From Lactobacillus johnsonii (GTDB lineage Bacteria; Bacillota; Bacilli; Lactobacillales; Lactobacillaceae): DNA of 64,000 nt. The DNA is taken from NCBI RefSeq assembly GCF_013487865.1, contig NZ_CP047409.1:62001-126000 (forward strand), given 5' to 3'. The position numbers were made by a program, and so were the translations under genes. Shown piece by piece: positions 1 through 9,367 of this stretch; within the stretch, counting starts at the first letter, position 1, and each line of letters begins with the position of its first letter. The notes under the pieces are model-generated. The model saw nothing but the letters and a program-made list of their open reading frames with translations. It searched no databases and had not been told where the DNA came from.

Positions 1-7
1 CGAGTCT

Positions 8-1420
8 TTGACTAAATTAGAAGAAGATGAAAAGTATAATCGGTTAACAGCACTGAAGTTGTTCGCAATGACTTCATCGATGGTTATCTCCGTTAATGAG
101 TTAGCTCCATTTGGAAAAACTGGCCCCACAGCAGTCTTTTATTTGCTATTGGCAGGGCTAATATGGTTTGTACCAATTACGCAAATGGCAGGAGAAATGG
201 CATCAGTTGATGACTGGGACAAGGGTGGAATTTTTACTTGGGTAAAAGGGTCCTTAGGAGATCGAGCTGGCTGGACAGCTATGTTTTACCAATGGATTCA
301 CATTACTGTTGGGATGAACACAATGATGTACGTAATTATTGGTGCATTATCTATTACCTTTGATACCCCTTGGTTTAACACTACACCAAGTATTAGATTT
401 CTATTGATGATGGTAATTATTTGGTCAATTACTCTTGTTGAAATGGTAGGAGTTAAGAAAATAGGCCATATTGCAGAATGGTTATTTGGACTTGGAATAG
501 CCTTACCTGTAATTTTGTTAATTATTACTTTCTTTGTATATCTCTTACAAGGGCGTCCTCTATACATGCATTTAAATTGGAATACTATCTTTCCGCATCA
601 TTTAACTGGAGACACCTTAGTAGCTTTTGTGCCATTTGTGTTGGCATTTTGTGGTGGTGAAGCATCTGCTCCACATGCAAAATATTTGGAAAATCCTAAG
701 AAGTATTCCACTGTTATGCTCGCTTTAGCTGTTACTGCTATTTCTTTTGACTTACTTGGTAGTACTGCGATTGGAATGACAATTCCGAAAGATCAAATTC
801 AAAATTCTACTGGGTTTGTTTATGCCTTTGGAAAAATTTTAGATTCAATTGGCTTACCAGGGGATGTAATTAAGAAATTTATCGGTGTGTTACTGGCAGC
901 TGGTATTATTGGAGAACTCGGAAATTGGCTTGCTGGCCCTAGTCAGGGGATGTTTGAAGCTGCTAAAGAAGGCTATATGCCTAAGTTTTTCGCTAAATCT
1001 ACTGATCGGGATGTACCGATGCGGCTGATTGTTTTACAGACTTTGATTGTAACTGCATCCGCAATTTTAATAACATTTACTAGTGGAAAGAACTCCGATT
1101 TTGCTTTTAATGTTTCGTTAGCTGCTACGACTGCTCAGTACTTGATGGTCTACATTTTAATGTTAATTTCCTATATTGTTTTAAAAGTAAAACACGGAAA
1201 CTTAAAACGCAGTTATTATATGACAAAGAGCAAGGCTTTAGGAGTAATAATTGCAATTATTGCCCTGGTAATAACTGTGGTAGCTTTCTTTATTTCCTTT
1301 ATTCCAGCACAAGGAACACCAGCTGAATTAAGAGGTGTTTATGTTTGGACGATGATTGGTTTGTGCCTAATCGTTACGATTTTGCCGTTGATTATCTATC
1401 ACTACCATTACAAATTTTAA
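8..1420 (+). CDS. APC-superfamily amino acid permease (glutamate/GABA-antiporter-like), 5' end at window edge
   Basis: A 470-residue integral membrane protein of about 12 hydrophobic segments. The first segment follows a short charged N-terminus, as in APC transporters, and GGIFTWV near residue 72 resembles the GadC/YjeM branch. It probably exchanges or imports an amino acid across the cytoplasmic membrane; the substrate cannot be read from sequence. The first in-frame start is TTG at 8, but the two codons before it (GAG TCT) are also open, so the real start could lie outside the window. No complete ribosome site is visible in the seven bases available. A long inverted repeat follows about 100 bp after the stop. 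Family confident, substrate unknown. Confidence 0.85.
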   Translation: MTKLEEDEKYNRLTALKLFAMTSSMVISVNELAPFGKTGPTAVFYLLLAGLIWFVPITQMAGEMASVDDWDKGGIFTWVKGSLGDRAGWTAMFYQWIHITVGMNTMMYVIIGALSITFDTPWFNTTPSIRFLLMMVIIWSITLVEMVGVKKIGHIAEWLFGLGIALPVILLIITFFVYLLQGRPLYMHLNWNTIFPHHLTGDTLVAFVPFVLAFCGGEASAPHAKYLENPKKYSTVMLALAVTAISFDLLGSTAIGMTIPKDQIQNSTGFVYAFGKILDSIGLPGDVIKKFIGVLLAAGIIGELGNWLAGPSQGMFEAAKEGYMPKFFAKSTDRDVPMRLIVLQTLIVTASAILITFTSGKNSDFAFNVSLAATTAQYLMVYILMLISYIVLKVKHGNLKRSYYMTKSKALGVIIAIIALVITVVAFFISFIPAQGTPAELRGVYVWTMIGLCLIVTILPLIIYHYHYKF

Positions 1421-1500
1421 TAGAATAAATAAAATTATAAGAATTATTAATAAATCAAATTTTTTACTTGTAAAAAATTATAAACCATATTAAATTAGGA

Positions 1501-1525
1501 TTGTATTCAAGTAAAAAGTGTAAAG
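1501..1525. repeat. Dispersed 22-25 bp repeat, copy 1
   Basis: TTGTATTCAAGTAA is followed by three extra A residues and then GTGTAAAG. The same 22 bases without the AAA insertion occur at 61669-61690, also in an intergenic spacer. It may be a relic of an insertion-sequence end; no transposase is next to either copy. Confidence 0.5.
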
Positions 1526-1570
1526 CAAAAGAGCTATGGTAAATTTGAGGTATCCATAGCTCTTTTGCTT
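1523..1570. terminator. 17-bp perfect inverted repeat, probable terminator
   Basis: AAGCAAAAGAGCTATGG (1523-1539) is the exact reverse complement of 1554-1570, with a 14-nt spacer. The 3' arm ends in CTTTTGCTT rather than a clean U-tract. It probably ends the permease transcript. As it lies 33 bp before the LysR start, it could also be a regulatory site. Confidence 0.6.
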
Positions 1571-1602
1571 ATAATTTATAAACTATATTAAGGAAATAAA
1601 TA

Positions 1603-2494
1603 ATGAATAACCCAGAAGAAATACAGCATTTTATTGATGTATTACTCAAAGAAGATAGTTTTGTGAAAGCAGCAAAAAAGCTCTATATTTCTCAACCCTA
1701 TCTCAACCAGTTAATAAAAAGAATAGAAGACCGGTTAAGAACGCCAATTATTGATCGGGATAAAAAGCCTTATGCATTGACTCAAGCAGGATTACTGTAT
1801 TATCAATATTTAGAAAATATTTCTTATAACAAACAACAATTAAATAAAAAAATCGCCCAATACACTCATCCTAGTAAAGAAATTATCAAAATTGGAATTT
1901 TAGAGAGTCTAGGTACCTATTTACTACCAGAAATACTACCAGATTTTTGAAAACTTCCCCAGAGAAAGTGAAAGAAATTTACTAAGTGGAAATATTGATT
2001 GCTATATTGGTCAAACTCCAGAGGCAATTGATTCAAGCTTAGATATCGTAAGTAATGGCGGTGAAAGATACTATGTCGTAATTTCACCTTCATCGCCGTA
2101 TTATCAGGAAGGAAAATTTATCCTTAAACCAGATGACTTAAATCTTAAGGAATTATTACAAGAACCATTTGTTTTAAGTGTTCCTGGTTCGGCGATTCGG
2201 CACCAAGTCAACGGAGTTTTCCAACGATTTCATTTAGAGCCACGAGTCGTTTTAGAATCGAAAAATATTATCACTGCGACTAGTCTGGCCATTCATGGGA
2301 TGGGATTAACTATCTCCACTGCTAGTATCATTAAAAGAATTGGTGAAACACCCATTAATCTCTTTCCCTTAAGCTACGACTTAATTAATGTTACTTTCTT
2401 TATTGCAACAAAAGCCGAAAAAACGAAATCACAGGCTTTAAAAAATTTGGTTGAAGAATTTAAAAAGAAAAATTTACAACCCATTATTAGATAA
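1603..2494 (+). pseudogene. LysR-family transcriptional regulator, frameshifted
   Basis: The first frame (1603-1950) encodes an N-terminal winged-helix domain typical of LysR regulators (VKAAKKLYISQPYLNQLIKRIE near residue 20) and stops after LLPEILPDF. Reading on in the next frame from about 1946 gives a continuous effector-binding domain: FENFPRESERNLL, later YVVISPSSPYY, GMGLTISTASI, ending NLQPIIR at 2494. The break lies in a run of five T (1944-1948); four T would restore one protein of about 296 residues. The gene is upstream of and co-directional with the flavoprotein gene at 2626 and may once have regulated it. The lesion is either a real +1 insertion or a homopolymer sequencing error. 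Confidence 0.85.
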
Positions 2495-2523
2495 GGTAAA
2501 TGAGAAGTCACACTAGGCTAGCT

Positions 2524-2539
2524 ATAACAAATTTGTTAT
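2524..2539. promoter_or_regulatory. 16-bp perfect palindrome, candidate operator
   Basis: ATAACAAATTTGTTAT is its own reverse complement. It lies about 100 bp before the flavoprotein start and about 45 bp upstream of a candidate -10 element. It could be the binding site of the adjacent LysR regulator or of another dimeric repressor. Confidence 0.5.
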
Positions 2540-2561
2540 TAGTGATTTGTAAAAAAGATAT

Positions 2562-2590
2562 TTAAGCCTGCAGATTTAATAACTTATAAT
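2562..2590 (+). promoter_or_regulatory. Candidate promoter of the flavoprotein gene
   Basis: TATAAT at 2585-2590 is a perfect -10. The hexamer TTTAAG at 2562-2567, 17 bp upstream, is a weak -35. Transcription would start about 30 bp before the GAAAGGG ribosome site. Confidence 0.45.
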
Positions 2591-2625
2591 TTAGGTGAAA
2601 ATATTTAAGAAAGGGTAGAAAAATT

Positions 2626-4476
2626 ATGAAATCAGGAAAATACAATGTAAAAGCTCAAGGACATGGCGCAAGTTTCATGCCTATGGAAGTTACTCTTTCC
2701 GAAAATAAGATTGAAGATATTAAGGTTGACGCTAAAGGTGAAACTAAGGGAGTAGCTGACGAAGTATTTAGACGTTTGCCTGAAGAAATTGTTGAAAATC
2801 AGACTTTAAATGTTGATACAGTTAGTGGTGCTACTATTTCTAGCCATGGAGTTATTGATGGGGTAGCATTGGCAATTAGTGAAGCTGGCGGAGACCCAGA
2901 TGAGTGGAAGAAGCGAGCTAAACCTAAAGAACAAAGAGCTAAAGATGAAACTTATACGACTGATCTTGTAGTTGTTGGAGCTGGTGGTGCAGGTCTAGCT
3001 GCAGCTGCTAGAAGTATTCAACATGGTAAAGATGTCATTGTACTTGAAAAGTTCCCACAAATTGGAGGAAACACTAGTCGTGCTGGTGGTCCAATGAATG
3101 CTGCAGAACCAGATTGGCAAAATGAATTTAAAGCTTTAGCCGGTGAAAAAGAAACCTTAGAAGAACTAGCAGCAACTCCACTTGAAGAGATTGATCCAGA
3201 GTATCAAGAAGACTTTAAAAAATTACAAAAGCAAATAAAAGAATATGTAGACTCTGGTGCTGATTATCTATTTGATTCAAAATTACTTCATGAAATCCAA
3301 ACCTATTTAGGTGGTAAGAGAACCGACTTAAATGGAAATGAAATTCACGGTAACTATGCTTTAGTCAAAGAGTTAATCGATAATGCCCTGGATTCAGTGC
3401 ACTGGTTAAGTGATTTAGGGGTAAAATTCGATCGCCGTCAAGTAACAATGCCAGTAGGTGCCTTATGGCGAAGAGGTCACAAGCCAGTTGAGCCAATGGG
3501 TTATGCCTTTATTCATGTTTTAGGTGATTGGGTAAAGGATCATGGTGGAAGAATTCTGACCGATACTCGAGCTAAGCACTTAATTATTGAAGATGATCAA
3601 GTTAAAGGCGTTCTCGCTAAAAGACCAGATGGCAGTACAATCACTGTTCATGCTAAGGCTGTAATTTTAACTGCTGGTGGATTTGGGGCAAATACGCCAA
3701 TGGTTCAAAAATATAATACTTATTGGAAGCATATTGACGATAATATTGCCACTACTAATTCTCCTGCAATTACTGGTGACGGAATTAATCTTGGTAAAGA
3801 AGCAGGTGCAGATCTAGTCGGAATGGGCTTTATTCAGATGATGCCCGTTTCTGATCCAAAGACTGGTGAGCTATTTACTGGCCTACAAACTCCACCAGAA
3901 AACTATATTATGGTTAATCAAAAGGGCAAGCGTTTCGTAAATGAGTTTGCAGAACGTGATGTTTTAACTAAGGCAGCTATTGATAATGGTGGCTTGTTCT
4001 ATTTAATTGCTGACGACAAGATCAAAGATACTGCTTATAACACAACTCAAGAATCAATTGATGCGCAAGTTAAAGCTGGTACCTTGTTTAGAGCGGATAG
4101 TTTAGAAGATCTAGCTAAGCAAGTTGGAATGGATCCTGCTACTTTAGTTGAGACCATTGAGAAATATAATTCTTATGTTGAAGCAGGAAAAGATCCAGAT
4201 TTTGAAAAATCAGCCTTTAATCTAAAATGTGAAGTTGCTCCATTTTATGCAACACCGAGAAAGCCAGCCATCCACCATACTATGGGTGGCTTGAAGATTG
4301 ATACAGGTGCTCATGTCTTAGATAAAGATGGTAAGCAAATTCCTGGTCTATATGCTGCTGGAGAAGTAGCCGGCGGAATTCACGCAGGTAACCGTTTAGG
4401 TGGAAATTCGCTTGCTGATATCTTTACTTTTGGTAGAATTGCCGCAAATAGCGCAAATGATGAATTAGAAAAATAG
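2626..4476 (+). CDS. Fumarate-reductase-type flavoprotein (FMN-binding plus FAD-binding domains)
   Basis: 616 residues. The N-terminal ~90 residues form an FMN_bind domain with the covalent flavinylation motif DTVSGATIS (about residues 65-73), in which the threonine would carry FMN attached by ApbE. A FAD_binding_2 domain follows, with the dinucleotide motif [14 protein letters not shown] near residue 115, and the late motifs HTMGGLKID and [11 protein letters not shown] belong to the catalytic/FAD region of the fumarate reductase/urocanate reductase family. There is no signal peptide, so it is probably cytoplasmic and reduces fumarate or another unsaturated acid using NADH or a flavin donor. 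The start is ATG after AAAGGG. A terminator follows. No ApbE or cytochrome partner is in the window. Family certain, substrate inferred. Confidence 0.88.
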   Translation: MKSGKYNVKAQGHGASFMPMEVTLSENKIEDIKVDAKGETKGVADEVFRRLPEEIVENQTLNVDTVSGATISSHGVIDGVALAISEAGGDPDEWKKRAKPKEQRAKDETYTTDLVVVGAGGAGLAAAARSIQHGKDVIVLEKFPQIGGNTSRAGGPMNAAEPDWQNEFKALAGEKETLEELAATPLEEIDPEYQEDFKKLQKQIKEYVDSGADYLFDSKLLHEIQTYLGGKRTDLNGNEIHGNYALVKELIDNALDSVHWLSDLGVKFDRRQVTMPVGALWRRGHKPVEPMGYAFIHVLGDWVKDHGGRILTDTRAKHLIIEDDQVKGVLAKRPDGSTITVHAKAVILTAGGFGANTPMVQKYNTYWKHIDDNIATTNSPAITGDGINLGKEAGADLVGMGFIQMMPVSDPKTGELFTGLQTPPENYIMVNQKGKRFVNEFAERDVLTKAAIDNGGLFYLIADDKIKDTAYNTTQESIDAQVKAGTLFRADSLEDLAKQVGMDPATLVETIEKYNSYVEAGKDPDFEKSAFNLKCEVAPFYATPRKPAIHHTMGGLKIDTGAHVLDKDGKQIPGLYAAGEVAGGIHAGNRLGGNSLADIFTFGRIAANSANDELEK

Positions 4477-4490
4477 TATTAATCCATTAA

Positions 4491-4525
4491 AACGTTGTAA
4501 ACACTAGAGTTTACAGCGTTTTTTT
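4491..4525 (+). terminator. Rho-independent terminator after the flavoprotein gene
   Basis: A 12-bp stem (AACGTTGTAAAC / GTTTACAGCGTT, one G-U pair), a 6-nt loop and seven T. Confidence 0.9.
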
Positions 4526-4567
4526 GCTAAAATACTAAAAATAATTGATTTTTTTGGAGGAATATAA

Positions 4568-5932
4568 TTGAGAGAAGCGCAGGAAAATAAGCTGACAACA
4601 AAACAATATTTAATTGTAGCATCAATGATTTTTGCACTATTCTTTGGTGCAGGAAACTTAATTTTCCCACTTCATTTAGGCCAGCTTGCTGGTAAAAATT
4701 GGGGACCAGCAGCAATTGGTTTTTCAATTACTGGGGTAGTTTTACCGCTACTTTCACTCCTAGCAGTTGCTATTACTCGTAGTAATGGTGTTTATCAAAT
4801 AGGTTTACCGGTAGGAAAAGTCTTTGCTCTTTTGTTTATGACTTTGATCCAGTTAACCATGGGCCCCTTATTTGCGGCACCAAGAAATGCGACTGTAGCA
4901 TATACGGTAGGGGTAGCCCCACTTCTTCCTAAGCAATTTCAAGGCGGCGGATTAATTATTTTTACCGCTATCTTTTTTGCAATTGTTTTTGTTATTGCAT
5001 ATAACGAAAGTGACATCCTATCTTCTTTGGGTAAAATTTTAAATCCTATTTTTCTAGTTTTACTATTTCTAGTTTTTGTTATTGCCTTTGCCCGTCCGTT
5101 AGGTAATTTAGGAACTGTTCCCGTTAGTAAAGATTATGCTCAAGGAACAATAGTAAAAGGATTTTTAGAAGGATATAACACGATGGACGCTTTAGCTGGT
5201 CTTGCTTTTGGCGTAACCGTGGTAACAGCTATTAAAGAATTAATTGGTAACAATGAAAGTGAAACAGCAAAAATTACAGCAAAGTCTGGCTTAATAGCCG
5301 TTATTGCTATCGGAGTAATTTATACTTTGTTGATTATGGTCGGAGCAATGTCATTAGGACATTTTGGAATAACTAGTGATGGCGGAGTTCTGTTATCCCA
5401 TATCGTTAGATACTATGCTGGTATCTTTGGTCAGGCTTTATTGGCTGTTTTAGTATTTTTAGCTTGTTTAACGACAGCGGTTGGGGTTTTAGCTGCTTTT
5501 GCACTAGATTTTTCCGCTAATTATACAAAATTTAGTTATAAGGAATGGTTAACCATCGCTTGTATCGGATCATTTGCAACTGCAAATTTAGGACTCGATA
5601 AAATTATTCACTGGTCACTTCCTGTCTTAATGTTCTTATATCCTTTAGCAATTGTTTTGATTATCTTGTCTTTATTCTCACCATTTTTCAAAAAAGATAG
5701 GGTAATCTATCAAATAACAATGGCATTAACTTTAATATCAGCAGTCTTTGATTTAATTACAAACTTGCCAGCACCAATTGCTGGAACGCCATTCTATAAT
5801 GCAGTTAGTCGTATTCGACTTCAGTATTTGCCATTTGCTAATGTTGGTCTAGCCTGGGTTGTACCGACTATCTTAGGATTAGTTATTGGAATTTTAGTTC
5901 ACATTTGGCGTCGTAAATCTAATCGAATTTAA
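4568..5932 (+). CDS. brnQ: Branched-chain amino acid:cation symporter BrnQ
   Basis: 454 residues with about 12 transmembrane segments and the family signature FFGAGNLIFPLHLGQLAG near the N-terminus (residues 19-36). BrnQ proteins import leucine, isoleucine and valine with Na+ or H+. The start is TTG at 4568, preceded at the right distance by TTTTTGGAGGA; no better ATG exists before the first membrane segment. The gene stands alone between two intrinsic terminators. Function is inferred from the family. Confidence 0.92.
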   Translation: MREAQENKLTTKQYLIVASMIFALFFGAGNLIFPLHLGQLAGKNWGPAAIGFSITGVVLPLLSLLAVAITRSNGVYQIGLPVGKVFALLFMTLIQLTMGPLFAAPRNATVAYTVGVAPLLPKQFQGGGLIIFTAIFFAIVFVIAYNESDILSSLGKILNPIFLVLLFLVFVIAFARPLGNLGTVPVSKDYAQGTIVKGFLEGYNTMDALAGLAFGVTVVTAIKELIGNNESETAKITAKSGLIAVIAIGVIYTLLIMVGAMSLGHFGITSDGGVLLSHIVRYYAGIFGQALLAVLVFLACLTTAVGVLAAFALDFSANYTKFSYKEWLTIACIGSFATANLGLDKIIHWSLPVLMFLYPLAIVLIILSLFSPFFKKDRVIYQITMALTLISAVFDLITNLPAPIAGTPFYNAVSRIRLQYLPFANVGLAWVVPTILGLVIGILVHIWRRKSNRI

Positions 5933-5933
5933 G

Positions 5934-5967
5934 AAAAGCTATGGTTCATTTGAATCATAGCTTTTTT
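5934..5967 (+). terminator. Terminator after brnQ
   Basis: The inverted repeat AAAAGCTATGGTTCA / TGAATCATAGCTTTT has a tiny loop and ends in T6. The hairpin covers the upstream ATG at 5941, which argues against that codon as the start of the next gene. Confidence 0.88.
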
Positions 5968-5994
5968 GTTGGGATAATAAATTTGGTGATAAAA

Positions 5995-6717
5995 ATGAGT
6001 TTAACTAATAAAGTACCTGAAAAAGACGTTCATGATTTATTTACACGAGTTGCTCCGTATTACGATCAGATGAATAATCTAATTAGCTTAGGAACACAAA
6101 ATGGCTGGCGGAAAAAGTTCTTTAAAGAATTAAGAGTAGCGCCTGGAGATTTTGCATTAGACTTATGTTGCGGGACGGGTGACTTAACAATTGCCCTTGC
6201 AAAACAAGTGGGTCCTTCTGGCAATGTAATTGGACTAGATTTTAATCAAAAAATGCTCGACTTAGCTGACAAAAAGATCAGAGTACAAAATTTACAAAAA
6301 GAAATTCAATTAAAGCAAGGGGATGCAATGCATCTGCCTTATCCGGACCAAAGCTTTGACATTGTAACAATTGGTTTTGGTTTGCGTAATGTGCCGGATG
6401 CAGATCAAGTTTTGAAAGAAATTTATCGGGTTTTAAAGCCAGGTGGAAAAGTTGGAATTCTAGAGACTTCACAGCCAACTAATCCAATTATTAAGTTAGG
6501 GTGGGAGAGTTACTTCAAACTATTTCCTAATTTTGCTAAATTACTGGGTGCTAATGTTGACGATTATAAGTACTTATCACATACGACGGCTAAATTTATT
6601 TCAGCTACGCGTTTAAAGGAAATGCTTGAGCAAGATGGTTTTAAAAATGTAACAATAACCAAATTAAATTTAGGTGCTGGTGCAATTCATATCGGAATTA
6701 AAAAGAAAATGAGATAA
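5995..6717 (+). CDS. ubiE: Demethylmenaquinone methyltransferase (MenG/UbiE)
   Basis: About 240 residues from ATG 5995 (MSLTNKVPEKDVHDLF). An in-frame ATG at 5941 is rejected because it lies inside the brnQ terminator. The class I SAM methyltransferase motif LDLCCGTGDLTIAL (about residues 47-60) and the UbiE/MenG signatures GFGLRNVPD and VLKPGGK are present. It methylates demethylmenaquinone to menaquinone with SAM, the last step of quinone synthesis. No other men genes are in the window. Lactobacilli of this group are generally not full menaquinone producers, so it may act on an acquired precursor. Family assignment is strong. Confidence 0.9.
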   Translation: MSLTNKVPEKDVHDLFTRVAPYYDQMNNLISLGTQNGWRKKFFKELRVAPGDFALDLCCGTGDLTIALAKQVGPSGNVIGLDFNQKMLDLADKKIRVQNLQKEIQLKQGDAMHLPYPDQSFDIVTIGFGLRNVPDADQVLKEIYRVLKPGGKVGILETSQPTNPIIKLGWESYFKLFPNFAKLLGANVDDYKYLSHTTAKFISATRLKEMLEQDGFKNVTITKLNLGAGAIHIGIKKKMR

Positions 6718-6749
6718 AATATAAAGTAAAAACTAAAAAGGAGAATTTT

Positions 6750-7664
6750 ATGAGAACTGGCACTAAAATTATTACTTTAGACAACGGTTATCACTTGTGG
6801 ACTAATACTCAAGGCGAAGGTGATATTCATTTATTAGCACTTCACGGTGGTCCTGGTGGAAATCATGAATATTGGGAAGATGCTGCAGAACAATTAAAGA
6901 AACAGGGACTTAATGTTCAAGTAACTATGTATGATCAACTAGGGTCACTTTATTCTGATCAACCAGATTACTCAGATCCAGAAATTGCTAAGAAGTATTT
7001 AACTTATGAATACTTCTTAGATGAAGTTGATGAAGTGCGGGAAAAGCTTGGCTTAGATAATTTCTACTTAATTGGCCAAAGCTGGGGTGGACTTTTGGTG
7101 CAAGAATATGCGGTTAAATATGGCCAGCATTTAAAGGGAGCAATTATCTCTTCAATGGTTGATGAAATTGATGAGTATGTTGATTCCGTAAACAGAAGAA
7201 GACAAGAAGTTCTTCCTCAAACAGAAATTGATTTCATGCATGAATGCGAAAAGAATAATGACTATGATAATCAACGCTACCAAGATGATGTACAAATTTT
7301 AAATATTAATTTTGTTGATAGAAAGCAACCTTCAAAGCTTTATCACTTAAAGGATCTTGGCGGAAGTGCTGTTTACAATGTCTTTCAAGGTGATAATGAA
7401 TTTGTTATTACTGGTAAGCTTAAAGATTGGCACTTTAGAGACCAACTTAAGAATATTAAAGTACCAACTTTAATTACTTTTGGTGAAAATGAAACTATGC
7501 CAATTTCTACTGCTAAAATTATGCAAAAAGAAATTCCAAATTCACGCCTAGTTACTACTCCTGATGGCGGTCACCACCATATGGTTGATAATCCAGATGT
7601 TTACTACAAACACTTGGCTGACTTTATTCGTGAAGTTGAAGCAGGTAATTTTAAAGATAAATAA
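6750..7664 (+). CDS. pepI: Prolyl aminopeptidase (proline iminopeptidase)
   Basis: 304 residues, an alpha/beta hydrolase of peptidase family S33. The oxyanion motif is HGGPGG (about residues 33-38), the nucleophile elbow is GQSWGG (serine near residue 109), the acid lies in the FGENETMP region, and the catalytic histidine is in DGGHHHMV near residue 276. There is no signal peptide, so it is a cytoplasmic enzyme that removes N-terminal proline from peptides, useful to a proteolytic lactic acid bacterium. The ribosome site AAAGGAG precedes the ATG. It stands alone, 32 bp after ubiE. Confidence 0.9.
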   Translation: MRTGTKIITLDNGYHLWTNTQGEGDIHLLALHGGPGGNHEYWEDAAEQLKKQGLNVQVTMYDQLGSLYSDQPDYSDPEIAKKYLTYEYFLDEVDEVREKLGLDNFYLIGQSWGGLLVQEYAVKYGQHLKGAIISSMVDEIDEYVDSVNRRRQEVLPQTEIDFMHECEKNNDYDNQRYQDDVQILNINFVDRKQPSKLYHLKDLGGSAVYNVFQGDNEFVITGKLKDWHFRDQLKNIKVPTLITFGENETMPISTAKIMQKEIPNSRLVTTPDGGHHHMVDNPDVYYKHLADFIREVEAGNFKDK

Positions 7665-7736
7665 ATCGCTTTCATTGAAATAATACTATATAATTTAAAG
7701 TAAATATAGTTTTGTTTTATTTTATTCAAGGAGAAA

Positions 7737-8345
7737 ATGATGAGCAAAAATAATAAAATTACCCGATTATTAGCTGCTACAGCTGTAATTGGCATTATCG
7801 GAACTTCAGCTGCTGCGTGCAGTAATAACGATTCATCAAATCAAAGTAAACAATCTAGTGTAAAAAAGGAAACTAAAGATAAGAAAAGTAATACAGAAAA
7901 TACACTAAAAAAGAGTCAAATTAAGCTTAGCCAAACTGAAGCTTTGAACAAATTTGATGAAAAATACAGTGATAAAGAGATTAAAGAAATAAACCTAAAG
8001 TTAGACGGTAACCGATACGTTTATGAGATTGATGGATTTGATAAGAGTAAAGAATACGAAATGACAATCAATGCTAGAACTGGTAAGGAAATTAAATCTA
8101 GTTCTGAAAAGCTTGATCTAGATGAACACCTACAAAAAGGTTTAGATTTAGATAAAACAATTTCGCGTAAAGAAGCTAGTGAAATAGCAGAAAAAGAAGT
8201 AAAAAATAGTGTTGCCAAGGAATGGGACTTAAAAATGGAAGATGGTAAGGCTATTTGGGAGGTAACAGTAGAATCCGGTAGCACAAAACATGAAGTTGAA
8301 ATTGATGCTAGCTCTAAAAAAATAATTAGATCAGAAGAAGATTAA
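7737..8345 (+). CDS. Lipoprotein with PepSY domains
   Basis: 202 residues. A lipoprotein signal peptide ends in the lipobox TSAAAC (cysteine near residue 28), followed by a Ser/Lys-rich linker and two PepSY-like repeats (about 60-125 and 135-200; KFDEKYSDKEIKEINL and EWDLKMEDGKAIWEV are typical). It should be anchored outside the membrane. PepSY proteins are thought to modulate extracytoplasmic proteases, but the partner is unknown. Two ATGs (7737, 7740) are possible behind AAGGAG. An IS element follows 90 bp downstream. Confidence 0.85.
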   Translation: MMSKNNKITRLLAATAVIGIIGTSAAACSNNDSSNQSKQSSVKKETKDKKSNTENTLKKSQIKLSQTEALNKFDEKYSDKEIKEINLKLDGNRYVYEIDGFDKSKEYEMTINARTGKEIKSSSEKLDLDEHLQKGLDLDKTISRKEASEIAEKEVKNSVAKEWDLKMEDGKAIWEVTVESGSTKHEVEIDASSKKIIRSEED

Positions 8346-8368
8346 TTAATAAAAAGGATATCGAGCGG

Positions 8369-8397
8369 TTGACGGTATTGCTATATCAGGCTATAAT
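8369..8397 (+). promoter_or_regulatory. Strong orphan sigma-A promoter facing the IS element
   Basis: TTGACG at 8369-8374, a 17-bp spacer, then TATAAT at 8392-8397. It starts 24 bp after the PepSY gene stop and points into the IS end 37 bp away. No plus-strand gene lies downstream until beyond the bile operon. Confidence 0.55.
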
Positions 8398-8484
8398 AAT
8401 AGTCCTTTCTAAAATTAAACACTTGTATACGACAAAAGCCACCTGAAATGAAGTGCCATAGAAAAGTTAGACATTTATAAAATT

Positions 8485-9367
8485 TTAAAGATTTGATAAT
8501 ACACGATTTCTGTATTTTACAGGAGTCGTGTATTTTAATTTGTTTGATCTTCTAACATTGTTAAACCAATAAATATAATCTTTCAGAATTTCCTTCATCT
8601 CTTCTAAACTTCCAATCTTAAGTCGATTCAGTTTTTCTCTCTTCATTAGATTAAATATCGTTTCTCCTGGTGCATTATCATGACAATTTCCTTTTCGGGA
8701 CATGCTTTGAATTATATTCATTTTCTTTAGTCGAGCCTGATAGCCTGGATTCTGATATTGAAAGCCTTGATCTGAATGAAGGATAGGAGCAGCTCCTGGT
8801 GGAAGATTATCTGCTAGTTCATCTAGCATATTATAAATAGTTTTCATTTCAGGAGAGTAACTTACTGCACAAGCTAGAATCTCCAAAGAAGCTTCATCTA
8901 CTACAGGAGAAATATAAACTTTCTTGCCGTTAGTTAGTTTATATTCGGTTACATCGGTATGAAGAACTTTATAGGGGATAGTTTCATCAAAAGTTTGATT
9001 TAGGATATTTGGTGCTTTCTTTCCTACATTACCCTTATACGAACTATATTTACCAGTATTTTTATGATAAATTGTTGTTTTTATTCCTAAACTTCTCATT
9101 AACTTACGTACTGTTTCTAGAGAAAATTTAAATCCTTCATCTCTTAACGCTCCCCACATAGGACGATAACCATATGTTTCTTGTCCTTCATAGCCATAAT
9201 AGATTTCTTGAATCTTCTCTTTTACTAAAGCATACTTATCAGCTTGATTAATTCTATTTTTTACATTGTCATAGTAAGTCTTTCTATTTAATTTAAGCAC
9301 CTTAAATAAGACCTTAAGTTTAATTTGATGGTGTTTTGCCCGAATATCCTGTATTAATTGTGTTTTT
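8485..9367 (-). CDS. IS3-family transposase OrfB (integrase catalytic domain)
   Basis: DDE transposase core. LHTDVTEY and LHSDQGFQYQ supply the two aspartates and NAPGETIFNLMKRE the glutamate. It is normally made as an OrfAB fusion by -1 frameshifting. An A6 run on the coding strand (9363-9368), just before the orfA frame ends at 9354, is the likely slip site, so I start the feature there. The first independent ATG is at 9300 (MLKLNRKTYY), which gives 271 residues. The catalytic triad is intact, but the fusion would be lost because orfA is interrupted upstream. Confidence 0.8.

Noticed and set aside
5941-5994. ATG at 5941 as start of ubiE
   Set aside because: It lies inside the brnQ terminator hairpin and adds an atypical hydrophobic extension; ATG 5995 fits the family.
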